Of a stretch of DNA of 17,243 bases, positions 1 through 7,688 are shown piece after piece. Location of the stretch: contig DOYA01000172.1 of assembly GCA_003518755.1 (NCBI GenBank), forward strand, positions 1 to 17,243. Reading direction: 5' to 3'. The translations under genes were made by a program, and so were the position numbers. Numbering within the stretch: position 1 is the first letter of the stretch; the number at the start of each line of letters is the position of its first letter. The notes below the pieces were generated by a model that saw nothing but the letters and a program-made list of their open reading frames with translations, had not been told where the DNA came from and ran no database searches. Source of the DNA: Clostridiales bacterium (GTDB taxonomy: Bacteria > Bacillota > Clostridia > TANB77 > CAG-508).

Positions 1-375
1 CGAAGACCTGTCGATGGAATGTCGTAGAGTTTACTGTAGCAGTGTGCCATCAACTCATTGCTTTTCTTTGTAGCAGCATATAAAGAAACAGGATTATCAA
101 CCTTATCATCTGTGGAATACGGAACCTTTTTATTTGAACCATATACACTGGATGAAGAAGCAAACACCAAATGCTCAACAGGATTATGGCGGCAAGCCTC
201 AATTATGTTGTAAAAACCTATTATATTGCTCTTTATATATGCATCAGGATTTGTAATTGAATATCTTACTCCTGCTTGAGCAGCCAAATTAACAACAATG
301 TCAAATTTATAATCATTAAATAAAGAATTTAGTAATTCTCTATTAACCAAATCTCCTTTTATAAACTTATACGTA
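1..375 (-). other. UDP-glucuronate/UDP-glucose 4-epimerase-like segment inside the addB frame
   Basis: This part of the frame encodes an extended short-chain dehydrogenase of the sugar-nucleotide epimerase type, which interconverts UDP-sugars for surface polysaccharide synthesis. Visible landmarks are FIKGD, VVNLAAQAGVRYS, SNIIGFYNIIEACRH, ASSSSVYGSN, and the catalytic YxxxK motif as YAATK. The set resembles UDP-glucuronate 4-epimerases. The first ~50 residues of the family, with the GxxGxxG NAD-binding loop, are missing and AddB sequence stands in their place. The 3' end is outside the window. By hand count, G+C is about 110 of 300 bases in 1-300 but only about 28 of 240 in 301-540. Codons also shift toward G/C endings (AAG, AGC, GAG, TGC, CTC) toward the window edge. 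The compositional step is close to, but not exactly at, the homology breakpoint near 375. Confidence 0.85.
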
Positions 376-1274
376 TTATTACTATTAATATTATTTAATT
401 CTTTTTCATATTTTTTATTTTTTTTATTAAATAAATTATTTTCAATAAATAATAATTCCTCATTTTTAAATCTACATAATTTATCTAAATATATTGTTTC
501 AATTTTTTCATTTTTATTTGTTAATTTTATTATTTTATTAATAGTTTTTTTATTAGGATAAAAAATATCTATATCTGGATTTGTATTAAAATCTAAATTA
601 TCTACGCATGCTGTAATAGTTAGATTTTTCGAGTTTTTTAGTAATTTCTCAATTATAGATAATTCTTGTTTTGTAAATCCTACAAATTCATCAATATAAA
701 TTATGCTATTATTAAACATATTTGTTTTTTCAATATTATTTTCTAATTTAGTTAATAAATCTGTTTCATCTAAATATTTATTCATAATATTTAATTCAAA
801 TTTTTCATATATTAATATCATATCTTTTAATTTGATTTTTAAATATTCATCATTTATATTTTCTAATTCGTTTTTTAAACTTTTTATTGATATTTTATTT
901 TTTTTAAATTCAGATATTGTTCTTATACATAAATCAATATTTTCATCAGATTTATTTAATAATTTTAAATTATTTTTCTCTTTTTGTAAAATAGAATATA
1001 TTAACATTGATTTTCCACTTTTTGTTATATTATTGTGTATTCCTTCTGTTTCACTTAGTACTCTATATGCCATTCTATCAAAAGTAATTACTTCTGCATT
1101 TATAATTGCTTTTTTATTTTCAACTAATTTTTTTTCAGCTGTAAAAGAAAATTGTTCAGGAGTTATTATATAAATTTTATTTTTTTCTCCTGAATTTATT
1201 TTATCATTTATCTCATCATATATAAACTTACTTTTTCCAGAACCTGATTTTCCGTATACAATTCGTAATCCCAT
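1..1274 (-). CDS. addB: AddB N-terminal region fused in frame to a sugar-nucleotide epimerase fragment (partial)
   Basis: The frame opens at ATG 1274 behind an AGGTGAT ribosome binding site and stays open to the window edge (about 424 residues seen). Residues 1 to about 290 look like AddB, the helicase-nuclease subunit that with AddA processes double-strand breaks for RecA. It starts MGLRIVYGKSGSGKS, a Walker A loop at residues 8-15, followed by the family landmarks TPEQFSF, FDRMAYRV and GKSMLIY. From about residue 300 the protein is instead the NAD-dependent epimerase described separately. AddB is normally about 1150 residues, so most of it, including the nuclease and Fe-S parts, is absent. 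I checked the reading frame by hand through the junction at about 370-400 and found no stop. The gene follows cwlD by 76 bp on the same strand. A natural fusion of these functions is not known to me; a chimera is more likely. Confidence 0.8.
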   Translation of the reverse strand, partial: MGLRIVYGKSGSGKSKFIYDEINDKINSGEKNKIYIITPEQFSFTAEKKLVENKKAIINAEVITFDRMAYRVLSETEGIHNNITKSGKSMLIYSILQKEKNNLKLLNKSDENIDLCIRTISEFKKNKISIKSLKNELENINDEYLKIKLKDMILIYEKFELNIMNKYLDETDLLTKLENNIEKTNMFNNSIIYIDEFVGFTKQELSIIEKLLKNSKNLTITACVDNLDFNTNPDIDIFYPNKKTINKIIKLTNKNEKIETIYLDKLCRFKNEELLFIENNLFNKKNKKYEKELNNINSNNTYKFIKGDLVNRELLNSLFNDYKFDIVVNLAAQAGVRYSITNPDAYIKSNIIGFYNIIEACRHNPVEHLVFASSSSVYGSNKKVPYSTDDKVDNPVSLYAATKKSNELMAHCYSKLYDIPSTGL

Positions 1275-1350
1275 AATATCACCTACGTGTGAATTATATA
1301 AATTATAGTATAAATTGTCAAGACAATTAGTTCATAAATCAAATAATTAG

Positions 1351-2070
1351 CTAATTATAAAAATAATTAATTATCCCATTATATATTCCCCAAGCAAGTT
1401 TGTTTTGATAATCATCATTTAATAATAATTGTTCTTCATCTGGATTTGATAAAAATCCACATTCAACTATAGTTGTTGGAATTTCTACATGTTTAATAAT
1501 ATATACATTATCAATACTTTTGGCAATTCTATTATTATCCTTTTCAATTGTTTCATTTAAACTATTTTGTATTTCTTTTGCCAGTTTTGCCCCTTGTTCA
1601 TTTCCTTCCTTATAAAAGGTTTGCCATCCATCATATTGTGATTGAGGTATTTTATTTAAGTGAATAGACACAAAAATATCTGCTGATGATTCATTACCAA
1701 TTTTTACTCTATTATGAATATCTGAAATTTTTTTCTGTCTTAATGTTTTGCTTTCAATATCATATATAGCATTTTCATCTGAACGCGTAAGTATTACTGT
1801 TGATCCACTTTGTTCTAACAAATTTTGTAGCTTTAATGCAATTTTTAAATTAGTTTCCGCTTCTGTGGTACCTTTTGAACTTTGAGCTCCTTCATCTGGA
1901 ATTCCGTGTCCTGCATCTATTACAATTACCTTTTCCGTAACTGGTAGACTTACTGTAGAAATGTAATTATTTTTTTTTTGTAAATCATCTGTAGAAAATA
2001 TAAAAACAAAAATAGCAATAAATATGCTTGTAATAATTAATGTAATTCTCTTTCTATTTAGAATAATCAT
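1351..2070 (-). CDS. cwlD: N-acetylmuramoyl-L-alanine amidase, CwlD type
   Basis: This is a zinc amidase (Amidase_3 family) that cuts the bond between muramic acid and the stem peptide. In Bacillus and Clostridium the CwlD form makes muramic-delta-lactam in spore cortex, needed for germination. The protein has 239 residues, the usual size. An N-terminal membrane anchor or uncleaved signal spans residues 9-26. Catalytic-site residues are all visible: H55 in DAGHG, E70 in the TTEAETN segment, H137 in SIHLN and E203 in VECGFLSN. The start ATG follows AGGAG at 6 bases. Assignment to CwlD rather than another amidase rests on the minimal architecture (no SPOR or SH3 repeats) and the sequence around DAGHG and ETNLKIA; it is fairly but not fully certain. 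Its frame is intact. addB lies just downstream and could be read through. Confidence 0.88.
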   Translation of the reverse strand: MIILNRKRITLIITSIFIAIFVFIFSTDDLQKKNNYISTVSLPVTEKVIVIDAGHGIPDEGAQSSKGTTEAETNLKIALKLQNLLEQSGSTVILTRSDENAIYDIESKTLRQKKISDIHNRVKIGNESSADIFVSIHLNKIPQSQYDGWQTFYKEGNEQGAKLAKEIQNSLNETIEKDNNRIAKSIDNVYIIKHVEIPTTIVECGFLSNPDEEQLLLNDDYQNKLAWGIYNGIINYFYN

Positions 2071-2172
2071 ACATAACTCCTAATTATAAAATTTCTATAT
2101 ATTTATATTATTTAAGCTTAATAATTATTACAAAGTTTAATCTTAGAAGTATAATCTATGATAGACTTACAT

Positions 2173-2212
2173 AAAAAAGAAAAGACAGATATTATTATCA
2201 CATCTATCTTTT
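2173..2212 (-). terminator. Second hairpin upstream of cwlD
   Basis: Arms at 2180-2190 and 2202-2212 pair over 11 bp with an 11-base loop. On the minus strand the one irregular pair is a G-U wobble, and a run of six T follows the stem, so the element suits minus-strand termination. It lies about 130 bases beyond the HU terminator, so it is either a back-up terminator for hup, the end of a short untranslated RNA, or part of the cwlD leader. Confidence 0.5.
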
Positions 2213-2338
2213 CAAGATATTATAATCCATATAACTATTTTTTAATATTTTTCATTCTATAAATTAATTATACTATTTTCTTACATTTTTGTTAATTATG
2301 TTAACTTATTGATGCCGATAAAAATTTCATTTTATTGT

Positions 2339-2376
2339 AAAAAAGACTTTTACAGATAACTGTAAAAGTCTTTTTT
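2339..2376 (-). terminator. Intrinsic terminator of hup
   Basis: A perfect inverted repeat, core GACTTTTACAG (2345-2355) and CTGTAAAAGTC (2360-2370), encloses a 4-base loop. It is flanked by six A on the left and six T on the right, giving up to 17 pairs in all. The tract and position 22 bases after the HU stop codon make it the terminator for that gene; its symmetry means it could also work in the other direction. Confidence 0.9.
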
Positions 2377-2397
2377 ATATTAACTAATTAATTTAAA

Positions 2398-2682
2398 TTA
2401 ATTTTTTTTGTTATTAACTGTATTTTTTAATGCTTTACCAGCTTTGAATACAGGAGCTTTTGATGCAGGTATTTTGATTTCTTGTTTTGTTTGTGGATTT
2501 CTTCCTTTTCTAGCAGCTCTTTTTCTAACTTCGAAAGATCCAAATCCAACTAATTGAACTTTTTCTCCTTTTTTTAATGCTTCAGTTACAACTTGTGTAA
2601 ATGCATTAACAACTGATTCAGCTACTTTTTTTGTGCTTTCTGTTTTTGCAGCTATTGCTGCTACTAATTCAGCTTTGTTCAT
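2398..2682 (-). CDS. hup: DNA-binding protein HU
   Basis: This is the small histone-like nucleoid protein HU, a dimer that bends DNA and helps replication, repair and recombination. It has 94 residues, the family's normal length. It shows the N-terminal helical part starting MNKAELVAAIAAKTE, the GFGSFEVR beta turn, the DNA-binding arm with RKGRNPQT, and the C-terminal ASKAPVFKAGKALK. An AGGAGG ribosome binding site stands before the ATG. It appears to be a single-gene unit: a strong terminator follows it and about 190 bases separate it from spoVB upstream. A lysine/asparagine tail (NNKKN) slightly extends the usual end. Confidence 0.97.
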   Translation of the reverse strand: MNKAELVAAIAAKTESTKKVAESVVNAFTQVVTEALKKGEKVQLVGFGSFEVRKRAARKGRNPQTKQEIKIPASKAPVFKAGKALKNTVNNKKN

Positions 2683-2762
2683 TATAATTACCTCCTAAAA
2701 TTTTTATGTAGTTACTTAAAATCGTGCTAATAAAGCATTTCGTAATCTACTTTACTTATTTA

Positions 2763-2779
2763 TTCGCCAAAGTTCGATA
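2763..2779 (-). promoter_or_regulatory. Tandem Spo0A-box-like motif upstream of hup
   Basis: Read on the minus strand, TATCGAA (2779-2773) and TGGCGAA (2769-2763) are repeated with a 10-base period, one helical turn. The second matches the 0A-box core TGNCGAA; the first differs at one core position. A GGAGGG string precedes them. The region lies about 80-100 bases upstream of the HU start. No good promoter hexamers could be fixed around it, so a Spo0A role is conjecture. Confidence 0.25.
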
Positions 2780-2876
2780 AAATCCCTCCTTTTTTTTTTA
2801 TTTTTTTTAGTTTTTTCTTATTTTAAGCCTATTTCAGAGATTGTGATAAATACTCCAATTCGTTTTTCTTTTATTT

Positions 2877-4253
2877 CTATTGTTTTTGCCGTGTTTGTTT
2901 ACGTAATTGTATTGTTAAAAATGTTCCACTTATAAGACAAGATATAACATTACTTATAATATTTCCAATTATAGCACCTAATATACCTAATTTTTCATTA
3001 GGTATTAAAAAAACATTACAAACTAACTTAATAATAATACCTACACTGCCACTTAATGGAGGCACATTTTCTTTCCCTAATGATTGAAGAATTGCATTTA
3101 TTGTTTGATTTAATAAAGAAAATATAATACATATACTTGATATCTTTAAATATAAAGCTCCTGAATTAGCATTAGGAAATAGAATGTTTAGTATTTTATC
3201 AGGAAAAATAAAAAATAATATTGTAATTGGTATTCCTATTAAAAAAGTTATGCATAAAAATGCATTAATAGATTCATATATTTTATGATAATCTCCTTTT
3301 ACAACTGTTTTAGTAATACGCGGTATAAAAGCTGTAACAAATGGAATATTTAAAGATAATGCTAAAGAGCATAATATATCAATTTTTCCACTTAATACTC
3401 CATATTGTATTCTTGCATTGTTCTCATCAATACTCTTTTTTAAAAGCCTTACAACCGTAAATGAATCTATTATTCTATTAAATGATGAAATTATACTGCT
3501 TAATGAGATAGGAATAGCTTGTTTAAATATTGTCTTTATAGTTTTTCTTATTCTTGTTGGTCTATAATTAATGGATTGATTTATTTCTTGCCCTATCTCT
3601 CTTCTTTTTTTTATATAATATAACAAAATATAAACTGCACATAACATAGTTGCTATTGTAGTTGCTAAATTTGCTGCACCTGCCATATTAGTTACATTAC
3701 TATTTGTTGTAAATGAAGTAATTTCTACTAATAAAACAGTTAATACTGTTTTAAAAATTTGTTCTAAGCCCTGTGACTTTGCTGTTAATGAGAAATTTTG
3801 TCTACCATTAAAATACCCTCTAAATACTGAAATAATTGAAACAAAAAAGACTGATGGTGCAAGACATATTAAGCTTTTTTCCGCTTCTGGTATTTGTATC
3901 CAATCTTTTGATATTTTTTTTGCACTTAAAAATAGAACAATCGTTACTATTCCACCTATTAAAGCAAAAGAAATAAAAGCTATTTTAAAAATTTTGTGTG
4001 CACCTTTAGAATCTCCTACTGCTAACCTTTCTGAAACAAGTTTTGAAATTGCACTTGGTATTCCTGTTGATGAGAATGCTAAAAGTAATGCATATATTTG
4101 AAATCCACTACTATAAATTGCATTTCCAGTATCTCCAAAACCATTCTTATTAGTTAAATAAAATTTATATACAAAACCTATTATTTTTATAAAAATCTGT
4201 GATATTAATAAATATGCTATTCCTTTAAAAAAACTTTCTTTTTTATATTTCAC
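2877..4253 (-). CDS. spoVB: Stage V sporulation protein B-like lipid flippase (MurJ/SpoVB, MOP superfamily)
   Basis: This is a polytopic membrane protein of the MVF/MOP exporter superfamily, which moves lipid-linked oligosaccharides across the membrane. SpoVB and its relatives supply peptidoglycan or cortex precursors. The N-terminus is typical, with FFKGIAYLLISQI, then FQIYALLLAFSSTGIPSAISKLVSE, and the family signature FRGYFNG at residues 144-150. Hydrophobic segments recur along the whole chain. At 458 residues it is shorter than Bacillus SpoVB (about 518), ending in a basic tail, so one or two C-terminal helices may be absent. The start is GTG, supported by AAAGGA seven bases upstream; no nearby ATG is better placed. 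It is transcribed away from rplM and toward hup. General clostridial flippases of this family are hard to tell from true SpoVB by eye, so the substrate and sporulation role are inferred. Confidence 0.85.
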   Translation of the reverse strand: MKYKKESFFKGIAYLLISQIFIKIIGFVYKFYLTNKNGFGDTGNAIYSSGFQIYALLLAFSSTGIPSAISKLVSERLAVGDSKGAHKIFKIAFISFALIGGIVTIVLFLSAKKISKDWIQIPEAEKSLICLAPSVFFVSIISVFRGYFNGRQNFSLTAKSQGLEQIFKTVLTVLLVEITSFTTNSNVTNMAGAANLATTIATMLCAVYILLYYIKKRREIGQEINQSINYRPTRIRKTIKTIFKQAIPISLSSIISSFNRIIDSFTVVRLLKKSIDENNARIQYGVLSGKIDILCSLALSLNIPFVTAFIPRITKTVVKGDYHKIYESINAFLCITFLIGIPITILFFIFPDKILNILFPNANSGALYLKISSICIIFSLLNQTINAILQSLGKENVPPLSGSVGIIIKLVCNVFLIPNEKLGILGAIIGNIISNVISCLISGTFLTIQLRKQTRQKQ

Positions 4254-4338
4254 TAAAAAATCCTTTCTTTATAGTTAAATATTACATACCAATAATATTC
4301 TATAATCACTGCGCGAGCTATGTTGTGTTTTGTGAGCT

Positions 4339-4640
4339 GTTACAGTTCAGTTGTTACTAGATAACGGTTTAAGTTCAAATATGCTTTCGAAAGATTGAAA
4401 TATTAATAATTTAAAAAGTTTCGAATGTGATTGAAGTAATTTTAGAAATTCTAAGAAGATTTTTTGGAAAATGTTCGCGTCGAGCGTTGAAAACGCGAGG
4501 ACTAAGTGAAAGGGTGCCGAAAAATCAATGTAGAATTTCTTAAATTACGAAATGAGCCGAGAAACTTTGAAAAATATTAATATTTCAATGTTTCGAGAAC
4601 AAAATCATATTAAAACCATTACCTAGTAACGTTCAGTTAC
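4339..4640. repeat. Long palindromic MITE-like intergenic element, full copy
   Basis: Two arms of about 125 bases (4339-4467 and 4517-4640) are imperfect inverted copies of each other. Shared blocks in the same order include TTACTAG, ATTGAAATATTAAT, AAAGTTTC and AAGAAATTCT or AGAAATTCT. The centre (4468-4516) is richer in G+C and contains its own hairpin, TCGCGT (4475-4480) with ACGCGA (4493-4498). The outer right end is a small palindrome, GTAACGTTCAGTTAC. No reading frame or transposase is inside. It sits between two divergent genes, upstream of the rplM promoter. A diverged half copy lies at 14959-15055. Target duplications could not be identified. Confidence 0.8.
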
Positions 4641-4659
4641 ACGAATTTTCCTAAAACTA

Positions 4660-4688
4660 TTGACATTTTCGCTTTTTTGTATTAAAAT
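4660..4688 (+). promoter_or_regulatory. Sigma-A promoter of rplM-rpsI
   Basis: TTGACA at 4660-4665 is a perfect -35 hexamer. It is followed after 17 bases by TAAAAT at 4683-4688, one mismatch from the -10 consensus. Initiation near 4695 would give a leader of about 97 bases that contains the L13 hairpin. The promoter begins 20 bases after the end of the palindromic element, so the element is outside the transcript. Confidence 0.8.
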
Positions 4689-4710
4689 TATTCGGTACAA
4701 AGTAAAAATA

Positions 4711-4754
4711 TGAATTAAATTAAAACTTCTCCCCGGTGGTTTTTATTTAATTAT
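4711..4754 (+). ncRNA. Ribosomal protein L13 leader
   Basis: The rplM 5' leader folds into a hairpin: AATTAAAT (4713-4720) pairs with ATTTAATT (4745-4752), extended inward by AAAAC/GTTTT. The loop contains TTCTCCCCGGTG. A C-rich/G-rich loop of this kind directly before rplM matches the L13 leader known from low-GC Firmicutes, thought to let L13 repress its own operon. The AGGAGGG ribosome binding site is about 25 bases downstream. The family match is from memory, not from a covariance search. Confidence 0.65.
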
Positions 4755-4791
4755 CATATATATTAATAATAATAGGAGGGTACATTTTGCT

Positions 4792-5226
4792 ATGAATAAT
4801 ACAACATATAGTGTTAAAAAAAGTGAAATTCAAAGAAAATGGTATATAATTGATGCAGCAAATAAGCCTTTAGGTAGAGTTGCTACTGAAGCAGCTAGAT
4901 TACTTGCTGGAAAACATAAACCTATCTATACAACTAATATAGATACTGGTGATTTTGTTATTGTTATCAATTGTAAAGACATTAAATTTACAGGAAACAA
5001 ATTAAATTCAAAAATTTACAGACATCATTCTGGATATATTGGAGGAATGAAAGAAGTTACAGCAAAAACTATGATGGATAAAAATCCTGAAAAAGTTATG
5101 ACACTTGCAATTAAAGGAATGTTACCACATAATACTTTAGGTAGCCAAATGCTTAAAAAACTTAGAGTTTATAGTGGAAGTGAACATGAAAATCAAGCAC
5201 AAAAGCCAGAAATTTGGAATTTTTAA
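4792..5226 (+). CDS. rplM: 50S ribosomal protein L13
   Basis: This is large-subunit protein L13, which binds 23S rRNA early in assembly. It has 144 residues, the normal size. It carries the family features WYIIDAANKPLGRVATEAARLL, GKHKP, GDFVIVINCKDI, the YRHHSGYIGG segment and the C-terminal GMLPHNTLG with LRVYSGSEHEN. An AGGAGGG ribosome binding site lies upstream of the ATG. It is the first gene of the rplM-rpsI operon, with rpsI 20 bases downstream. Control is probably through the preceding leader hairpin. Confidence 0.98.
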   Translation: MNNTTYSVKKSEIQRKWYIIDAANKPLGRVATEAARLLAGKHKPIYTTNIDTGDFVIVINCKDIKFTGNKLNSKIYRHHSGYIGGMKEVTAKTMMDKNPEKVMTLAIKGMLPHNTLGSQMLKKLRVYSGSEHENQAQKPEIWNF

Positions 5227-5246
5227 ATTAAAAGGAGGAACATTAA

Positions 5247-5648
5247 ATGCCTAAAGCAGAAAAAAAATATAATTATGGTACTGGTAGAAGAAAAAAAGCT
5301 ATTGCTAGAGTTAGAATAATTGAAGGAAATGGAAAAATAACAATTAATGGCAAAGATTTAGATGAATATTTCGGAAAGGAAACTTTAAAAGTAATAGTTA
5401 AACAACCATTAGCAGCAACAAATACTTTGGCTAAATATGATGTTATTGCTTCTGTAAATGGTGGAGGATCTACAGGTCAAGCTGGAGCTATTCGTCATGG
5501 TATAGCAAGAGCTTTAAATGAAGCTAATTCAGAATTTAGACCTGCCTTGAAATCTAATGGATATTTAACAAGAGATCCACGTATGAAAGAAAGAAAAAAG
5601 TACGGTCTTAAAAAAGCAAGAAAAGCACCACAATTTTCAAAGAGATAA
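5247..5648 (+). CDS. rpsI: 30S ribosomal protein S9
   Basis: This is small-subunit protein S9, whose basic C-terminal tail reaches the P-site tRNA. It has 133 residues. The N-terminal YGTGRRKKAIARVRI, the GGGSTGQAGAIRHGIARAL block and the final KKYGLKKARKAPQFSKR are unmistakable. AAAGGAGG precedes the ATG. It forms the usual operon with rplM, and a hairpin terminator begins six bases after its stop codon. Confidence 0.98.
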   Translation: MPKAEKKYNYGTGRRKKAIARVRIIEGNGKITINGKDLDEYFGKETLKVIVKQPLAATNTLAKYDVIASVNGGGSTGQAGAIRHGIARALNEANSEFRPALKSNGYLTRDPRMKERKKYGLKKARKAPQFSKR

Positions 5649-5653
5649 TATAC

Positions 5654-5688
5654 AAAAAGCTTTGGAACTATTATTCCAAAGCTTTTTT
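5654..5688. terminator. Bidirectional terminator between rpsI and the acidic coiled-coil gene
   Basis: AAAAAGCTTTGGAA (5654-5667) and TTCCAAAGCTTTTT (5674-5687) form a perfect 14 bp stem with a 6-base loop. T and A tracts on the two sides allow it to stop transcripts from both convergent genes. The stop codon of the minus-strand gene (5687-5689) lies in the tract itself, so the hairpin overlaps that gene's last bases. Confidence 0.9.
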
Positions 5689-7591
5689 ATTTTTTAAATT
5701 TACTAAAAAATGTGCTTTTTTTATTTTTTCCTTTATTGTCAAAATTAACAAATTCATTTTCCCAATCATCATTTTGTTTTTTTTCATTATTTTGTTGTCT
5801 ATGATGTGGTTTTTTCTCTTTTTTAGTAATATTATTTCCCCAAATATCATAGTCTGCTTCTTCATCAAAATCATCAAATACTTCATTATCATTTTTATTA
5901 TTAATTATAATTTCTTTTTCTTGATCTTCATTATTATCAGTTTCAAATATTTCTATATCTTCATCATCTTCAAAATCATCAATATCTAAATCTTCTAAAG
6001 TATCTTCATTAGAATCATCGAAATCATTTTCAAATAAATCATCTACAGCTTTATCTGTAGTTGATTCTTCATCTTCAAAATCTTCATCCTCATCAAAAAT
6101 ATCTACATCTTCATCCCATTCATCTTCATCATATTCATCTATATCATCCTTGTTATCAATGTTTTTATCATTAGTTTTAGAATTTTTTTCATCATTTTCT
6201 GTTATTCCAAGAATAACATCTATTTTTTTATCAATATCACTTTTAATATTATCTTCATCTTCTTTTTCATTATCTTCTTGTTCAAACTCTGCATTATTAT
6301 CATCTTCATAATTATTAATATCAATATTCTCTATTTCATTATTTTCTTCTATCTTTATTTCTTCATCAGAAGATTCATCTTCATCTGAATCATCCTCTTC
6401 GTTATCGATATTAATAAATTCTTTTAAGTCTCTGCCATATTCTTCTGTAACACTTTTATTGAATACCTCGTATATTCTTTTCATCCCATCAATTCTCCAA
6501 TGATTTGGATTTATAACAGCTACAGGTAATTTTAATTTTTTAACTTGATTTTCAAATTCTTCAGCATTTCTTTCCAAATCTTTTAAGTATTCAATATTAT
6601 ATAAATCTAAATATGATTTTTTTGTTGCTTTTCTAGTAATTTCTTTAATTAATAATGCATATAGATTATTAATCTGAACTAAATCTTCATTTATATTTTT
6701 ACATGCTTCTTCCATAAGTTTTGAATATTCTTCTTCTCCATTTACGGCTGCAAGTCTTTCATTATCAAGAAATTGAATTATATATTCTTTTATAGCATTA
6801 ATAAAACTAAGTTTACATTTTGAATCTACAATTGTTTTTTTATGTTTTTCTATTTTAATTGAATTGCTTTTTATTTCAGAAAACAATTTATTAGTTTTTT
6901 CATATATATTAGCTAAAATATCAGTTTCTCTTTTTTGAGTATCTATACTAACATTAATTGCTTGTTCTATAACTTCTTTATTAAATGGAACTTTTTCTTT
7001 CTCTCCATTTTTTTGTATTTTATTTTTTAGTTCGTTTTCTGACTCTGTAGAATCCAACTCAATAAACTGCTTCGCTCTTTTAGCTAAATTAATATCAATG
7101 TTTTTATAATTTTCTAATGTATCATTTAATTTGTTATTGTATTCTTTTTCAATTACTCTTCTCTTTTTTCCACATTTGTCTCTAACTATGCTCTTTTCAT
7201 TAAATTCAGCTACCACATTTGTAAAATTAGATGCATTTTCTTTGATTTCTTCATCGAGATTGTTTATAGCATTATTAACCTTATCTAGTTTTTTTTGTAT
7301 TAAATTTGCATCTTCTTCAATATTTTCAAATACTTCATTTCTTTCCTGTTGAAGTTGGGTATTTTTCTTATTAAGAATCTCTTGTTTTTTTTGTATATCT
7401 CTAATTTTATTTGCAATTATATCATATTCAATTATTATTTCTTCTTCTTCTTCCGTAACAGTTTTATATCTTTCTGAAACATCTATAAGTTCACAGTAAT
7501 ATTCATAATTTGCTTTAATATTATTTTTTATATCGTATCCAAATAAATTGTTAAAAAATCTCTCTATGATAATTGCATTTCTTTCATACAT
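5687..7591 (-). CDS. Coiled-coil protein with long acidic C-terminal region, function unknown
   Basis: I do not recognise a named family. The preferred start is the ATG at 7591 (MYERNAIIIERFF), which has GGAGG eight bases upstream. A TTG at 7606 in the same frame overlaps that site and is unlikely, so the protein is 634 residues. Residues about 40-280 are heptad-rich, charged and probably coiled coil. Residues about 285-395 look globular, with INPNHWRIDGMKRIYE near the end. Residues about 395-600 are dominated by Asp and Glu, with many runs of three to five. The end is basic (KNKKSTFFSKFKK). There is no signal peptide or membrane segment, so it should be cytoplasmic. It is the last of three same-strand genes after a GGDEF protein. 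A structural, DNA-mimic-like or scaffold role would be a guess. Confidence 0.85.
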   Translation of the reverse strand: MYERNAIIIERFFNNLFGYDIKNNIKANYEYYCELIDVSERYKTVTEEEEEIIIEYDIIANKIRDIQKKQEILNKKNTQLQQERNEVFENIEEDANLIQKKLDKVNNAINNLDEEIKENASNFTNVVAEFNEKSIVRDKCGKKRRVIEKEYNNKLNDTLENYKNIDINLAKRAKQFIELDSTESENELKNKIQKNGEKEKVPFNKEVIEQAINVSIDTQKRETDILANIYEKTNKLFSEIKSNSIKIEKHKKTIVDSKCKLSFINAIKEYIIQFLDNERLAAVNGEEEYSKLMEEACKNINEDLVQINNLYALLIKEITRKATKKSYLDLYNIEYLKDLERNAEEFENQVKKLKLPVAVINPNHWRIDGMKRIYEVFNKSVTEEYGRDLKEFINIDNEEDDSDEDESSDEEIKIEENNEIENIDINNYEDDNNAEFEQEDNEKEDEDNIKSDIDKKIDVILGITENDEKNSKTNDKNIDNKDDIDEYDEDEWDEDVDIFDEDEDFEDEESTTDKAVDDLFENDFDDSNEDTLEDLDIDDFEDDEDIEIFETDNNEDQEKEIIINNKNDNEVFDDFDEEADYDIWGNNITKKEKKPHHRQQNNEKKQNDDWENEFVNFDNKGKNKKSTFFSKFKK

Positions 7592-7650
7592 TAGTATTAC
7601 CTCCAAAATTCATATTTGCAAATTAATAAAACAAAATGAAATCAAAAATT

Positions 7651-7679
7651 ATTATACCCAATAATTCTTAATTTCATAA
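7651..7679 (-). promoter_or_regulatory. Possible weak promoter of the coiled-coil gene
   Basis: On the minus strand TATAAT (7656-7651) is a perfect -10 hexamer. Seventeen bases upstream is TTATGA (7679-7674), a poor -35. It lies in the 97-base gap after the GGDEF gene. It may give extra transcription of the last gene in the unit; co-transcription from upstream remains possible. Confidence 0.35.
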
Positions 7680-7688
7680 CGTTTTTTA

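Larger units (their letters stand above)
2071..2397. other. Intergenic region between hup and cwlD
   Basis: This 327-base stretch is very AT-rich and holds no convincing gene on either strand. It contains two terminator-like hairpins, both oriented for minus-strand transcription and listed separately. The roughly 125 bases between them show nothing I can name. I found no clear sigma-A promoter for cwlD and could not identify a sporulation sigma-G/F promoter with confidence. Confidence 0.6.

Noticed and set aside
703..1173. Plus-strand open frame of 156 codons
   Set aside because: It is the antisense of addB, rich in Phe/Ser/Ile as expected from reading AT-rich coding sequence backwards, and has no ribosome binding site.
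4471..4516. Centre of the palindromic element as a tRNA or known small RNA
   Set aside because: The hairpin TCGCGT/ACGCGA is present but there is no cloverleaf, T arm or other family signature.
5671..5892. Minus-strand frame of 73 codons overlapping the acidic protein's 3' end
   Set aside because: It lies in another frame of the acidic gene, crosses the shared terminator and has a low-complexity Met/Lys/Ile composition.
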